Shown piece after piece: positions 16,947-24,765 of a DNA stretch of 64,000 nt. Where the stretch lies: contig NZ_JGYN01000020.1 of NCBI RefSeq assembly GCF_000741165.1, forward strand, positions 1 to 64,000, given 5' to 3'. Made by a program: the position numbers and the translations under genes. Numbering within the stretch: position 1 is the stretch's first letter; each line of letters begins with the position of its first letter. Origin of the DNA: Bifidobacterium biavatii DSM 23969 (GTDB lineage Bacteria; Actinomycetota; Actinomycetes; Actinomycetales; Bifidobacteriaceae). The notes beneath the pieces are model-generated. The model saw only the letters and a list, made by a program, of their open reading frames with translations, was not told the DNA's origin and did no database searches.

Positions 16947-17672
16947 TCAGGCGGTCTTCGCGGCCGTCGTCTTCGTGGTGGTCTTGCGCTTCGTCGCGGC
17001 CTTGGTAGCGGCCTTGGCGAGTGTGGGCACTTCCGCATCGGACAGCGCTGCCGGTTCGTTCGCGGCCTCGTCGGCGGCGGTTTCTCCACCGGTGACGTAG
17101 GCGATGTACTCGTACGCGGTGTTGCCGTTCATGTCGGGGAACGCGTTGATGGTGGGCGTGTAGGTGATGGCCTCGCCGTCGGCATAGGTCACGTCGTCCA
17201 CGTCGCCGGTCTTGCCGACCGGTACGACGATGCGCTTGACCCTGTTGCCCGTCATCGCGAACTCGAACACGTACACGAGCTCCGGCGGTTCGGCCGAATT
17301 GTGTTTGACGGTGATCTGGTCCTTGCCGCCCACGGTCTTGGTCTCCACGTTGTCGGGTCCGTAGGTCACGGCCAGGGTCTCCGGCGTGGTCTCCAACATG
17401 CCGAACTGGAAACTCTCCGCACGGCTTGTGGTCACACTGAGCACGCGGTCTCCGCCGAACGCGTTGATGTCCTCGCTGTCACGGTCGATGGTGTTCGTCA
17501 CGCCATCCTCCGACAGGTAGCCGAGGTCGTGGAACTTGTCCGTGAGAGCGGTGGTAGCGTCGGTGGGCGGGGTCGCCTCACCTACCTTGCCGTACCATGC
17601 GCCGCCCGCGTAGCGTCCGCCGTCACCGTGCGGCTTGCCGACGGACACCATCTGAGCATTGGGTTTGCCCAT
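16947..17672 (-). CDS. Major tail protein
   Basis: The product is 241 aa. The first 190 residues look like a beta-rich tail tube subunit (FHDLGYLSEDGV, AFGGDRVLSVTTSRAESFQF, VYVFEFAMTGNRVKRIVVP). The last 40 residues are an Ala/Thr/Lys-rich tail (AKAATKAATKRKTTTK), probably flexible and surface-exposed. Its place between the connector genes and the frameshifted chaperones is the conserved one. It polymerises to form the tail tube of a non-contractile tail. Confidence 0.88.
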   Translation of the reverse strand: MGKPNAQMVSVGKPHGDGGRYAGGAWYGKVGEATPPTDATTALTDKFHDLGYLSEDGVTNTIDRDSEDINAFGGDRVLSVTTSRAESFQFGMLETTPETLAVTYGPDNVETKTVGGKDQITVKHNSAEPPELVYVFEFAMTGNRVKRIVVPVGKTGDVDDVTYADGEAITYTPTINAFPDMNGNTAYEYIAYVTGGETAADEAANEPAALSDAEVPTLAKAATKAATKRKTTTKTTAAKTA

Positions 17673-17685
17673 AGTCGTTTTCTCC

Positions 17686-18042
17686 TTACGTGTGTTTGTG
17701 TACCGTCAGTTCGGCGGTGATCTGATAGCGTGGCGACCGTTCGTCGAGCGGATAGTTGAGCGTGGATTCGATGCGCACCCTCGCCACGGCCGGGATCCGC
17801 GTCGCCCGCTCCAGCAGCACCTTCACCCGTTGCGCGAGGAATGCCGCCTGCACGCGGCTTGTGTCCCAGCATTGGATGGCGAGCAATGGCCGGTCGGTGA
17901 ACGGGGATTCATCGCCGCCCACGCGTTCGATGGTCACGAACTGTTCCGGCCGTTTCGCCGGCACATCCGTGGATACCGGGATGCCGGACAGTTCGGGTTG
18001 GTGGTTGAGGAACTGCACGAGTGTGGTTTCTATGCTCAACAT
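17686..18042 (-). CDS. Tail terminator / head-tail joining protein
   Basis: The product is 118 aa from ATG 18042 (GGAAGG nine bases upstream); a TTG at 18049-18051 overlapping the previous stop is the alternative. The pattern VTIERVGGDESPFTDRPLLAIQCW with an AFLAQRVKVLL helix resembles siphovirus tail terminator proteins encoded just before the major tail protein. It would cap the tail tube and join it to the head. Confidence 0.65.
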   Translation of the reverse strand: MLSIETTLVQFLNHQPELSGIPVSTDVPAKRPEQFVTIERVGGDESPFTDRPLLAIQCWDTSRVQAAFLAQRVKVLLERATRIPAVARVRIESTLNYPLDERSPRYQITAELTVHKHT

Positions 18043-18047
18043 GTTGT

Positions 18048-18308
18048 TCAATTCCTTCCGGCGTCGAGGGATTTCAACAACGTGTTGTGCTTGGCGTTCG
18101 ACCGTTTCGCGTACCGGGTGGTGGCTCGCACGGCTCCGTGGGGACGGTCGGTCTTGATGACGTCGCCGACGTATCCCTTGGCGTTGTGCATTCGATTCGC
18201 CGCGGCCGTGATTGCCTCGGTGCGACGTTCGATGTCATTGCGCACACCCGCGCTGTTGAGCACGTCCAGCACGCCGGAACTGTGAAGCCTGACCTTGACC
18301 TTCGCCAT
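18048..18308 (-). CDS. HK97 gp10-like neck protein
   Basis: The product is 86 aa, basic, with the helix-rich VRNDIERRTEAITAAANRM and TRYAKRSNAKHNTLLKSLD typical of the small gp10-like proteins found between head-closure and tail-terminator genes. It sits 3 bp after the preceding gene. Role in head-tail joining is inferred from position. Confidence 0.65.
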   Translation of the reverse strand: MAKVKVRLHSSGVLDVLNSAGVRNDIERRTEAITAAANRMHNAKGYVGDVIKTDRPHGAVRATTRYAKRSNAKHNTLLKSLDAGRN

Positions 18309-18311
18309 GGT

Positions 18312-18656
18312 TCAACCTTCCGAATAGGTGGCTTCGACGCTCATGTTCCATGCGGTCGGCTTCATGCCGCCGTCGAGCGGTATGGGATGTCCGACCACGC
18401 AGTACGGGTGCGCTTCGTCGCCACGGATGATGATTCGGCACCCGTCAAGCGGGCCACCCGCATAGTCGCGTGGGAAACGGAACACGGCGTCCACGGTCAT
18501 GCCGTCGGGCCGGGTGGAATCGTCGGCGTTCGCCGTGTTCGGTGAATCCACGAGCACGTTTTCGACGGTCTTGCGCTCCCATTCATAGACGGGGTTGTTG
18601 CCTTCGTCCACGCCCGATTGGATGCGGCGCAATACGGTGACGGTTTCGCCCTTCAC
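18312..18656 (-). CDS. Head closure / stopper protein
   Basis: The product is 114 aa. GTG at 18656 overlaps the TGA of the previous gene (GTGA), so the two are coupled. The beta-rich text (GETVTVLRRIQSG, DAVFRFPRDYAGG, GCRIIIRGDEA) fits the small head-closure proteins that follow the Gp19/Gp15/Gp42-type connector. The call is mostly positional. Confidence 0.6.
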   Translation of the reverse strand: MKGETVTVLRRIQSGVDEGNNPVYEWERKTVENVLVDSPNTANADDSTRPDGMTVDAVFRFPRDYAGGPLDGCRIIIRGDEAHPYCVVGHPIPLDGGMKPTAWNMSVEATYSEG

Positions 18657-19033
18657 CTGTTGCCTCCGCTCATGTCGAGGTGGAACGCTCGCGCCTTGCC
18701 GCCTCCCAATCGGGTCTTCTCAGCCTTGGTCAGGTAGAGGTCGCCCATGGGATTCGAGTAGGTGAACGATTCGCTGAAGCTGCCGGCGGTCTGCTGCGCG
18801 TTCGTCACGCCCAGCCGCTCGTCGCCCACGCTCATCTTGCGGATGACCATCGCGCACGCGATTGCGGTCAGCGTGCGTTCGGATGCCTGAGACCATCTGG
18901 GGCAGGTGTCCATGATGATCTGGGTGGCGTCCTCCAATAACGTGGCCGCGGTGTCGCGCTCCGGCCCGGTGAGCGTATGCCAGCGTTTCTCCACGTCCGC
19001 GTAGGTGGCGAACGGTTTGAACTCGTCGGCCAT
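18653..19033 (-). CDS. Gp19/Gp15/Gp42-family head-tail connector
   Basis: The product is 126 aa. It shows the family's helical layout: FATYADVEKRWHTLTGPERDTAATLLEDATQII split over two helices, WSQASERTLTAIACAMVIRKM, and the conserved end SFTYSNPMGDLYLTKAEKTRLG. These adaptors dock onto the portal ring. First gene after the head-fibre gene. Confidence 0.82.
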   Translation of the reverse strand: MADEFKPFATYADVEKRWHTLTGPERDTAATLLEDATQIIMDTCPRWSQASERTLTAIACAMVIRKMSVGDERLGVTNAQQTAGSFSESFTYSNPMGDLYLTKAEKTRLGGGKARAFHLDMSGGNR

Positions 19034-19043
19034 GCGCCCCGCC

Positions 19044-19619
19044 TTACTTGGCGATGACGCCGAACGTACGCAACGCGGCGAACGCCTTGTTCACCGCCGT
19101 CACGATCGCGGCGGCATCGGCGCCGGCGGCAAGATCCGCGATGGCCGCTGCCGCGGTGGGCTTGCCGGAGATGTTTGCCTATGTGGGAGCGGTCGGAATG
19201 GTGGGCTTGTTCGTCAGATCCGTGTAGGAACCCGTGAAGCTGGAGGTTCCCGCGCCGATGGCCTTGCGCGCGGTGGCCGCGTCCGTGGCGGCCATTACGG
19301 CCTTGCCGACCGTAGTCGCCCCGGACAGAGTGGAAGCGGTCGGCATCGTGGGAATGGTCGGCTTGCCGGTAAGGTCGCCGTACGCGCCACTGAAGTTGGA
19401 CGTGCCCGCGCCGATGGCGGTGCGTGCCTCGGATGCGCTCAACACGCGCAACAGGGTCTTGCCGAGTGCAGTAGCGCCGCCCAGCGTATCCACATGCGCG
19501 GCAGCGGAACCGGTGAACGGCGTGCCATCCGGGTTAAGCAGTCTGACCGGCTCGGCGAGCACTGGCACTCCGTCGTCGCCGGTCTGAACGACAAGGGTCT
19601 TGACCGGGGCCACGCTCAA
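19044..19619 (-). pseudogene. Head-fibre/decoration protein interrupted by an amber codon
   Basis: TTG at 19619 overlaps the capsid stop (TTGA). The frame encodes two near-copies of a module ending GAGTS(N/S)F(S/T)G.Y.DLT.KPTIPT, then meets TAG at 19179-19181. Past it, the same frame continues as ANISGKPTAAAAIADLAAG... and ends with KAFAALRTFGVIAK at TAA 19044-19046, a typical C-terminal domain of phage head-fibre proteins. So the annotated product is either 146 aa (truncated) or 191 aa (if the TAG is suppressed or is a recent mutation). The continuation without other stops argues that the break is young or functional. Confidence 0.7.
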
Positions 19620-20533
19620 CGCTTCACCGCCTTCGCACGCGTGCCGGCCACGGGGCTCGTGGCCTTGAGCACCGCGATGGCGGTCGGGTCGATGATCGCG
19701 TAGGAGAACACGGCCTCACTGCGGTAGGCGATCTGGTTGCTGCCGGCGAGGTCCACGCCGGTGTTGTCGGGGTCGCCGTACGGGATGACCTCGGCCGTGA
19801 TCGGACGTACGAGACGCCATTTGATCGTGGAGAAGTCGCCCATGAACGCGAGCACGTCGGTGGAGCCGTTCACGTACTGGCCTTCCACGGTGGTGCTCGT
19901 GCACGCGCGGATGCCGTCCAGAGTGCCCGCGTTCAGGCTCAGCGGGATCTCCGGGAAGAGGCGCCCGCCGGTGTTGGAGACGCGCAGCTTGCGAAGCTCG
20001 TTCGCGAGCGTGCGGGACAGGGCCACGCCGTTGATGTTCACGCGCAGCAGCTGGTCGGTGAGCAGGTCGAGGTTGGCGAGCTGGTCGTCCGTGCCCTTGA
20101 CCTGCGTGGCGATCTTCGCCAGCGCCTCGTAGCCGGTCATCGCCTCGCCGGAAGCGGGGTTCACGCCGTGGTAGATCACATAGTCGAGGGCTTCGCCCAA
20201 CGCGGCGGCCTGATCGGCCTGAATCGCGTCGAGAATCTGGAGCTGGTTGTCCTCGTCGGCCCACTGGAGCTGCTTGCTGACGCGCGTGGTGCACTGGACC
20301 GTGAACCGCTTGCCTTCCTTCGGAGTGATCGGCTGCTCATAGCCGCTCTTCTTCGCGCCCTCGGCCACAACCTCGGCGCGCGCCTTGCCGGTGAACACGT
20401 TGTACTTGTCATCCATGAAGCCGAGCTTGTCCGCCGGGCTCAGCGTGGCGATCGTGCTGGTGTCGTGCGCCTTGCCCACCACCGCGAGGCTCACGGACGT
20501 GGGCAGCGTCACCTGATTGGTCTGCAAAACCAT
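19616..20533 (-). CDS. Major capsid protein (HK97 fold)
   Basis: The product is 305 aa. The sequence has the HK97-type order: an N-terminal arm, a KKSGYEQPITPKEGKRFTVQ E-loop region, the helix EDNQLQILDAIQADQAAALGEALD split across the spine, and a C-terminal A-domain with VDLAGSNQIAYRSEAVFSYAI. It follows the scaffold gene and precedes the head-fibre gene. No protease gene lies upstream; a separate scaffold replaces the delta domain. Confidence 0.88.
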   Translation of the reverse strand: MVLQTNQVTLPTSVSLAVVGKAHDTSTIATLSPADKLGFMDDKYNVFTGKARAEVVAEGAKKSGYEQPITPKEGKRFTVQCTTRVSKQLQWADEDNQLQILDAIQADQAAALGEALDYVIYHGVNPASGEAMTGYEALAKIATQVKGTDDQLANLDLLTDQLLRVNINGVALSRTLANELRKLRVSNTGGRLFPEIPLSLNAGTLDGIRACTSTTVEGQYVNGSTDVLAFMGDFSTIKWRLVRPITAEVIPYGDPDNTGVDLAGSNQIAYRSEAVFSYAIIDPTAIAVLKATSPVAGTRAKAVKR

Positions 20534-20560
20534 ATGTTTCCTTAACTCTTAGGTTGATGC

Positions 20561-21040
20561 TTACTTGCCGCCGAACAGCTGTTTGAGCAGTCCGACGTTC
20601 GGATTCGCCGCAGCGTCCGGCGTGCCCGCCGGATCCGCGACCTTCGCTGCGGAAGGTTTGGTCTGCGCGGCCATGTAGGTCTTGATGGCCTGGGCGTGCG
20701 CGTTGATCTCCTCGGCCGTCTCGCCGCGCAGCAGATCGACCGGAACTCCGGTCTTCTTGGCGGCTTCGTCGCGCCATGTGAGCCGCTGCTGGGCGGTCTT
20801 CAGGTCGTTGAGCTCTTTCTCGGCGCGGGCAGCGCGGGCCTCCAGCTTCTGCGTCTCCGACAGCTGGGATTCCTTCAACGCGGCCAGCTCGTCGGCGGCC
20901 GACTTGTTCGCCTCGGCCTTGCCGCGCCAAGATTTCGACCGTTCGAGCTCCGCCTCGTATCGTGCCTTCCAGTCGATGTCTTCCGGCGGTGAACCCGACG
21001 AATCGTTTTCGGCGTTCGGGGCGCTGTTGTCTTCGGCCAT
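20561..21040 (-). CDS. Scaffold protein
   Basis: The product is 159 aa, highly charged. An acidic N-terminus is followed by a long coiled coil (about 20-95, rich in Lys/Glu/Ala) and a small C-terminal capsid-binding part ending LLKQLFGGK. ATG 21040 has AGGAGG just upstream. The coiled-coil build and place directly before the capsid gene are typical of phage scaffolds. Confidence 0.8.
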   Translation of the reverse strand: MAEDNSAPNAENDSSGSPPEDIDWKARYEAELERSKSWRGKAEANKSAADELAALKESQLSETQKLEARAARAEKELNDLKTAQQRLTWRDEAAKKTGVPVDLLRGETAEEINAHAQAIKTYMAAQTKPSAAKVADPAGTPDAAANPNVGLLKQLFGGK

Positions 21041-21076
21041 GCGGCCTCCTTCCGCCCGAATCCGGGCATAAGAAAA

Positions 21077-21100
21077 GCCACCACGGAAAACCGTGATGGC
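21077..21100 (-). terminator. Terminator between the MuF locus and the scaffold
   Basis: The stem GCCACCACGG/CCGTGATGGC has one mismatch and an AAAA loop, followed in the minus direction by TTTTCTTA. It would reduce leftward read-through from the toxin-immunity genes into the scaffold and capsid genes. Confidence 0.55.
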
Positions 21101-21105
21101 ATAAT
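21097..21105 (+). promoter_or_regulatory. Extended -10 promoter candidate for the plus-strand gene
   Basis: TGGCATAAT is a TGn-extended -10 box, 27 bp upstream of the ATG at 21132. No clear -35 is visible. It would allow expression of the plus-strand gene in the lysogen, independent of late transcription. Confidence 0.4.
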
Positions 21106-21131
21106 GTGCTAAATGATCGGAGAGGATTGAG

Positions 21132-21413
21132 ATGGTTGACGTCGTGCCGGATGTGGAAGCCTTCCCCTTGTACAAGGAACTAAGGCCGTATTGCGATGCC
21201 CTTGACGAGGAGCTGCTATGGGGTTTGGACACGGGCTTCGAGGCCGGCGAATACTACTACGCGCTGAGCTGGCTAATCGCCGACGTCCTCGAACACGGGA
21301 TCGATGTGCCACGTAACGTGTTGCTTAGGGCCTATCGCGTGTTGATGGACGAGGACAGCACCGAATACCGGCCGGCACTCGAAGAGTATCTTCATCGGAG
21401 AAACGGGCGCTGA
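21132..21413 (+). CDS. Small acidic protein, candidate immunity protein (MafI-like?)
   Basis: The product is 93 aa and strongly acidic. It is the only plus-strand gene in the late region, has a good ribosome-binding site (GGAGAGGA) and its own possible promoter. The all-helical pattern LDTGFEAGEYYYALSWLIADVLEHGIDVP, read as two segments around EAGEY, recalls MafI-type immunity proteins, where a conserved GE precedes helices ending 'I(D/P)'. Its stop abuts the stop of the convergent gene at 21414 with no base between. By context it protects the lysogen against the MuF toxin domain. Function is inferred; it may instead be an unrelated moron. Confidence 0.5.
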   Translation: MVDVVPDVEAFPLYKELRPYCDALDEELLWGLDTGFEAGEYYYALSWLIADVLEHGIDVPRNVLLRAYRVLMDEDSTEYRPALEEYLHRRNGR

Positions 21414-21686
21414 CTATTCGCCCTCAGTATCCCTGACGTCTTTGAAGTCGCGATAGTACATGTTGCCGGGGCCTGCGGGTGCGAACGGTGCGCTGAAGAG
21501 ACGTTCGGCCTTGCCGGTCTTCTTGTTCACGAACCATGCGCAGTCATCGTCCTGAACGAAATCAGGGGCCATGGGAACGGCATAGTATTCGTTATCCTCG
21601 CCGCCTTCGGGACTGGTGGGCATGCCGTGTTCGAGTTTTTCGACGATGAGACGTGCCTGATGGTAGCTGGTGACTTTATCGGTCAT
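21414..21686 (-). CDS. Candidate immunity protein (YrhB/Imm35-like?) downstream of MuF toxin
   Basis: The product is 90 aa. The ATG at 21686 has a strong GGAGG and overlaps the end of the MuF gene by 11 bp, so it is translated together with it. The layout (helix YHQARLIVEKLE, then CAWFVNKKTG as a central strand, then a glycine-rich end) loosely resembles YrhB/Imm35 immunity proteins. A small gene directly after a polymorphic-toxin gene is normally its immunity gene. Assignment is contextual. Confidence 0.55.
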   Translation of the reverse strand: MTDKVTSYHQARLIVEKLEHGMPTSPEGGEDNEYYAVPMAPDFVQDDDCAWFVNKKTGKAERLFSAPFAPAGPGNMYYRDFKDVRDTEGE

Positions 21687-23355
21687 GTTGTCCTCCTTGA
21701 CTCGGTGGCGTGGATTCGGCCCAGTTGTCGTACTCGCTGGAGTGCTGCCGCCATGCGGTATCGTCGCGGTGGGTTCGCTGGAGTTTCCACTCGCTCCAGC
21801 TTCGCACGGTGTCGGGATCACCTACCCATGGTTTCGCATAGGCGGGCGCGCCCTTGAAGCTCGGCCGGCCGCCTTCGAGCAGCGAGTCGGTCGGCTGCAT
21901 GTCGTCCACGCGCAGGAACCTGAGTTCGCCGTCCTTGATGTCGTCGGGATAATAGTCGGGGATCTTGCCGTTGGAATACCCGTACTGCCGGTAATCGCCG
22001 GGCTGGTAGTCGTACATCCTTAGGGATTTCCAGCCGCTGGGCGTCTCGATGATCTCGGCGTTCCAGATATGGGCGCCGCCGTTCTTCCATGGGCCGGCGA
22101 CGAAGAAGCGGGTGCCGGGCGGGTATTCGCGCATCGCCTTGAGCGTCGCCTCGTTGGAGTACTTCCGGGTGAACTTGCGGTGGTTGCCGTTCGAGTCCAC
22201 CCACATGTCGGCGATGTTCCAGTAGTAGCCGTCGGCCGAGTTCCGGTGGTTGCCGACCGCCTGCACGTCATAGCCACGCAATCGCAGTTCTGCGGCCTGG
22301 ACGACGCGCTGGCAGTTGATGCCCCACGGGTTCTTCGAGAAGTTCGGCTTGTACCCGTTGTCGAGTTTCTTCTTCATCCACATGTCCCATAGCGGGTTCA
22401 CCTCGTCGTGGGTGATCTCCTTAAGGGACGTGCGCGGCTTCATGGTCTTCAGCGCGCGGATCTTCTCGCCGGCCACGCCCTTGCAGCTCTTCTTCGCACC
22501 GGCTTCGATGAGCTTGTGACCTTGGCCCACCTTGTCGGGGTGCATGTGGCGCATGAGGTATGCAAGCGAGTTGACGTTGTTCGGGTCGTACGGCCCGTAG
22601 AAGCTCTGCCCGCGCTTGGGCTCACGGTAGGGTGCGATGTTCGCGAGCCCGGCCTTCAGGTCGGCGGGTATGACGCCGGTCTCCAGCGCGCGGCGGGCGG
22701 TCTCGTAGATTCGCAGGTATTCGTCGGGGTCGTAGCCTTCGATGCGGTTGCTGTCCTTGCCCCATTCGGGGATGATCTCGCATTTGCAGTTGCCGCCGTG
22801 GAAGGTGGTGCCGAAGTCGGCCGTATCCTCTGACGCGTACACGTAGCCGCGGGATGCGAGCATGATGCAGAACGCGCATGGCTGGCGTCCGTTCGGCACA
22901 CGCGCGTACCGGGGCTTGTGCGGATCCCGGCGCGCGTTGCTGCGGATGGTCTGGCGGCAGGGGTTCTTGATCTCCCGGTCCATGAGGTTGTTCAGGTAGC
23001 GCAGCAGTTCGTCCGGGTTCGCCTTCTTTTCCGGTGAATCCCAGAGGACTCCGGCCTTCCAGCGGATGAGTTTTCTGATGGCCTCGTCGTTGTTGGGGTT
23101 CTCGACTTCGGCGGTGAACGCGTCGTCGAAGTGTTTGGCGTACACGCGTTCGTACCAGTCGGCTGCGGCAGTGCTGGATGCGTCGGCGTGCTTGTGGATG
23201 ATGGCCGGCACGAGGTCGAGCAGAATGTCGCGCTGCTGCGCCGTCGGCAAGCCGCTGATTTCCCACCACAGTTCGCCGAGGTCAAGCCTCGCGAGTCTGA
23301 CCGCCTCCTGTTGGCTCGTCCTCAGCTGGTTGAGATCCTTGGTCGTCACCGGCAT
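21676..23355 (-). CDS. MuF-type minor head protein with C-terminal papain-like toxin domain
   Basis: The product is 559 aa. The first about 250 residues are a phage minor head protein: helical start, then CAFCIMLASRGYVY and FHGGNCKCEI, the Cys/His pattern of MuF-type proteins. The gene starts inside the portal gene, as usual for this family. The C-terminal 230 residues are foreign to capsid function: NCQRVVQAAELRLRGYDV with Cys348, PPGTRFFVAG, GGAHIW with His429, and YDYQPGD with Asp449. This Cys-His-Asp order and spacing match Tox-PL papain-like toxins of polymorphic toxin systems. The protein may be packaged and delivered with DNA. Small candidate immunity genes follow. Confidence 0.72.
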   Translation of the reverse strand: MPVTTKDLNQLRTSQQEAVRLARLDLGELWWEISGLPTAQQRDILLDLVPAIIHKHADASSTAAADWYERVYAKHFDDAFTAEVENPNNDEAIRKLIRWKAGVLWDSPEKKANPDELLRYLNNLMDREIKNPCRQTIRSNARRDPHKPRYARVPNGRQPCAFCIMLASRGYVYASEDTADFGTTFHGGNCKCEIIPEWGKDSNRIEGYDPDEYLRIYETARRALETGVIPADLKAGLANIAPYREPKRGQSFYGPYDPNNVNSLAYLMRHMHPDKVGQGHKLIEAGAKKSCKGVAGEKIRALKTMKPRTSLKEITHDEVNPLWDMWMKKKLDNGYKPNFSKNPWGINCQRVVQAAELRLRGYDVQAVGNHRNSADGYYWNIADMWVDSNGNHRKFTRKYSNEATLKAMREYPPGTRFFVAGPWKNGGAHIWNAEIIETPSGWKSLRMYDYQPGDYRQYGYSNGKIPDYYPDDIKDGELRFLRVDDMQPTDSLLEGGRPSFKGAPAYAKPWVGDPDTVRSWSEWKLQRTHRDDTAWRQHSSEYDNWAESTPPSQGGQHDR

Positions 23356-24760
23356 TGGCGCTCCTTAGGATCATGTCCAACGTGTCACGCCCACGGTCAC
23401 GCGACTGCTCCGAACGCAGCGAGCGAATCTCGCCGCCATCCAAACCGAGCCGGCGCAATCCGACTTCGCTGGTCGCATAGGATTGGTTGACCTGGCTGAT
23501 CTTCACATACGCGTCGGCGCGCGCCCCGTCGCTGATCTCACGGGTAGGTGCCCATGCGGGTCGTACCTGTTTCAACTCGTCTGGCGGCTCCGTGAGCCCG
23601 TCCCTGAGACACACGGCCATGCGCGCGAGCTTGGTCAGCTGCATACCGAAGAGACGGTTCTGCCTGTCGGCGCGACGGGTGAGCTTGCGCTCGGCCGCGG
23701 CCATCGCCTCCGCAGATGACGGATTGTCCAACGTGATGCCGAGCGAGTCCACGGGCAGATCCGTGTCCGAAGCGACCACCAGCGCTATGGTCTTGAGCAT
23801 GTCGGAATGCGGCTGCATCGACGCCTGACTGATCTGCTGGAGCGTGGGGTTGTCGCCGTCCTCGTCCTTGCTGATCGCGTTGATCGCGGAAACGAGCGAA
23901 CTCCACGTGTCGGCGCTGAACGCGTCCTCGTCCATGCCGAGGAACCACAGCTTCGGTACGGCGTAGAACTCCGCGCTGGCCTCCATGCGCACGAGTGTTC
24001 TGAAGCCCATGTCGGTCAACGCCATCACGGGCCGTGTGATGCGCGAGCAGCCCAGCGGCTTCGACAGTTGCGGGTCGCTGATGAGGGGCACCACCGTCGG
24101 CTCGGGCCAGTAGGTCTCGTACCGTTCGGCGGTCCAACTGCCGTACAGGTCACGGGTGACTTGGTAGACGACGCCGGGAAGGAACACGTTGAACGCGGTG
24201 ATGCGCCCCTTGCTCGTGGCGTCGTTGATGGTCAGCGCCGCCGCAAGCCGGTTGCGCCGACCGTCCCATATCGCCGCGGACCATTCGGCCGAACGCGGCG
24301 TCACCAATAGCTCGCCGGTATCGGGGTCGCTCGTCAAAGTGAGGAACGCGCAGCCATGCGTGTAGGCGGATACCACGGTCTGCGGTATCGCCAGTTCAAG
24401 GGCGTTCATGTCGGTGAGCTCGTCAAGCCCGTAACCATCCGTGCCGTTGGGGTAGGTCCAGCCGTCGAACACGGTCAGATCGGCCAATGAGCGGACGGCC
24501 TTGGCGGGCCAGCCGATGCACGCGCTCACGTTCGCCTTGATGCGGTCGGGAATCGAGATGCCGAAGTCCTTGAATCCTTCCTTCGCGCCGTAGTAGCCGG
24601 TGCGGATAAGGTTGCGCGGATACCGTTGCCGCCACACCTTCATCAACGCCCTGACCGTCGGCATGTCATCGTCGGCGACCCCGTTGATGCGGCTGGCGCC
24701 GAACGAAGTGACGTCCAATGGCCGTTTCAATGCGCTGGAGAAGATGCCTTCATCGGCCAT
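23282..24760 (-). CDS. Portal protein (SPP1 gp6-like)
   Basis: The product is 492 aa. Portal features include the N-terminal MKVWRQRYPRNLIRTGYYG, VSACIGWPAKAVRSLAD, a central beta part with GVVYQVTRDLYGSW, and the long C-terminal helix SSAEAMAAAERKLTRRADRQNR. ATG 24760 (GAGGTG upstream) follows the terminase stop by 5 bp. The dodecameric ring is the DNA gate of the head and the docking site of the connector. Confidence 0.88.
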   Translation of the reverse strand: MADEGIFSSALKRPLDVTSFGASRINGVADDDMPTVRALMKVWRQRYPRNLIRTGYYGAKEGFKDFGISIPDRIKANVSACIGWPAKAVRSLADLTVFDGWTYPNGTDGYGLDELTDMNALELAIPQTVVSAYTHGCAFLTLTSDPDTGELLVTPRSAEWSAAIWDGRRNRLAAALTINDATSKGRITAFNVFLPGVVYQVTRDLYGSWTAERYETYWPEPTVVPLISDPQLSKPLGCSRITRPVMALTDMGFRTLVRMEASAEFYAVPKLWFLGMDEDAFSADTWSSLVSAINAISKDEDGDNPTLQQISQASMQPHSDMLKTIALVVASDTDLPVDSLGITLDNPSSAEAMAAAERKLTRRADRQNRLFGMQLTKLARMAVCLRDGLTEPPDELKQVRPAWAPTREISDGARADAYVKISQVNQSYATSEVGLRRLGLDGGEIRSLRSEQSRDRGRDTLDMILRSANAGDDQGSQPAEDEPTGGGQTREA

Positions 24761-24765
24761 ATGGT

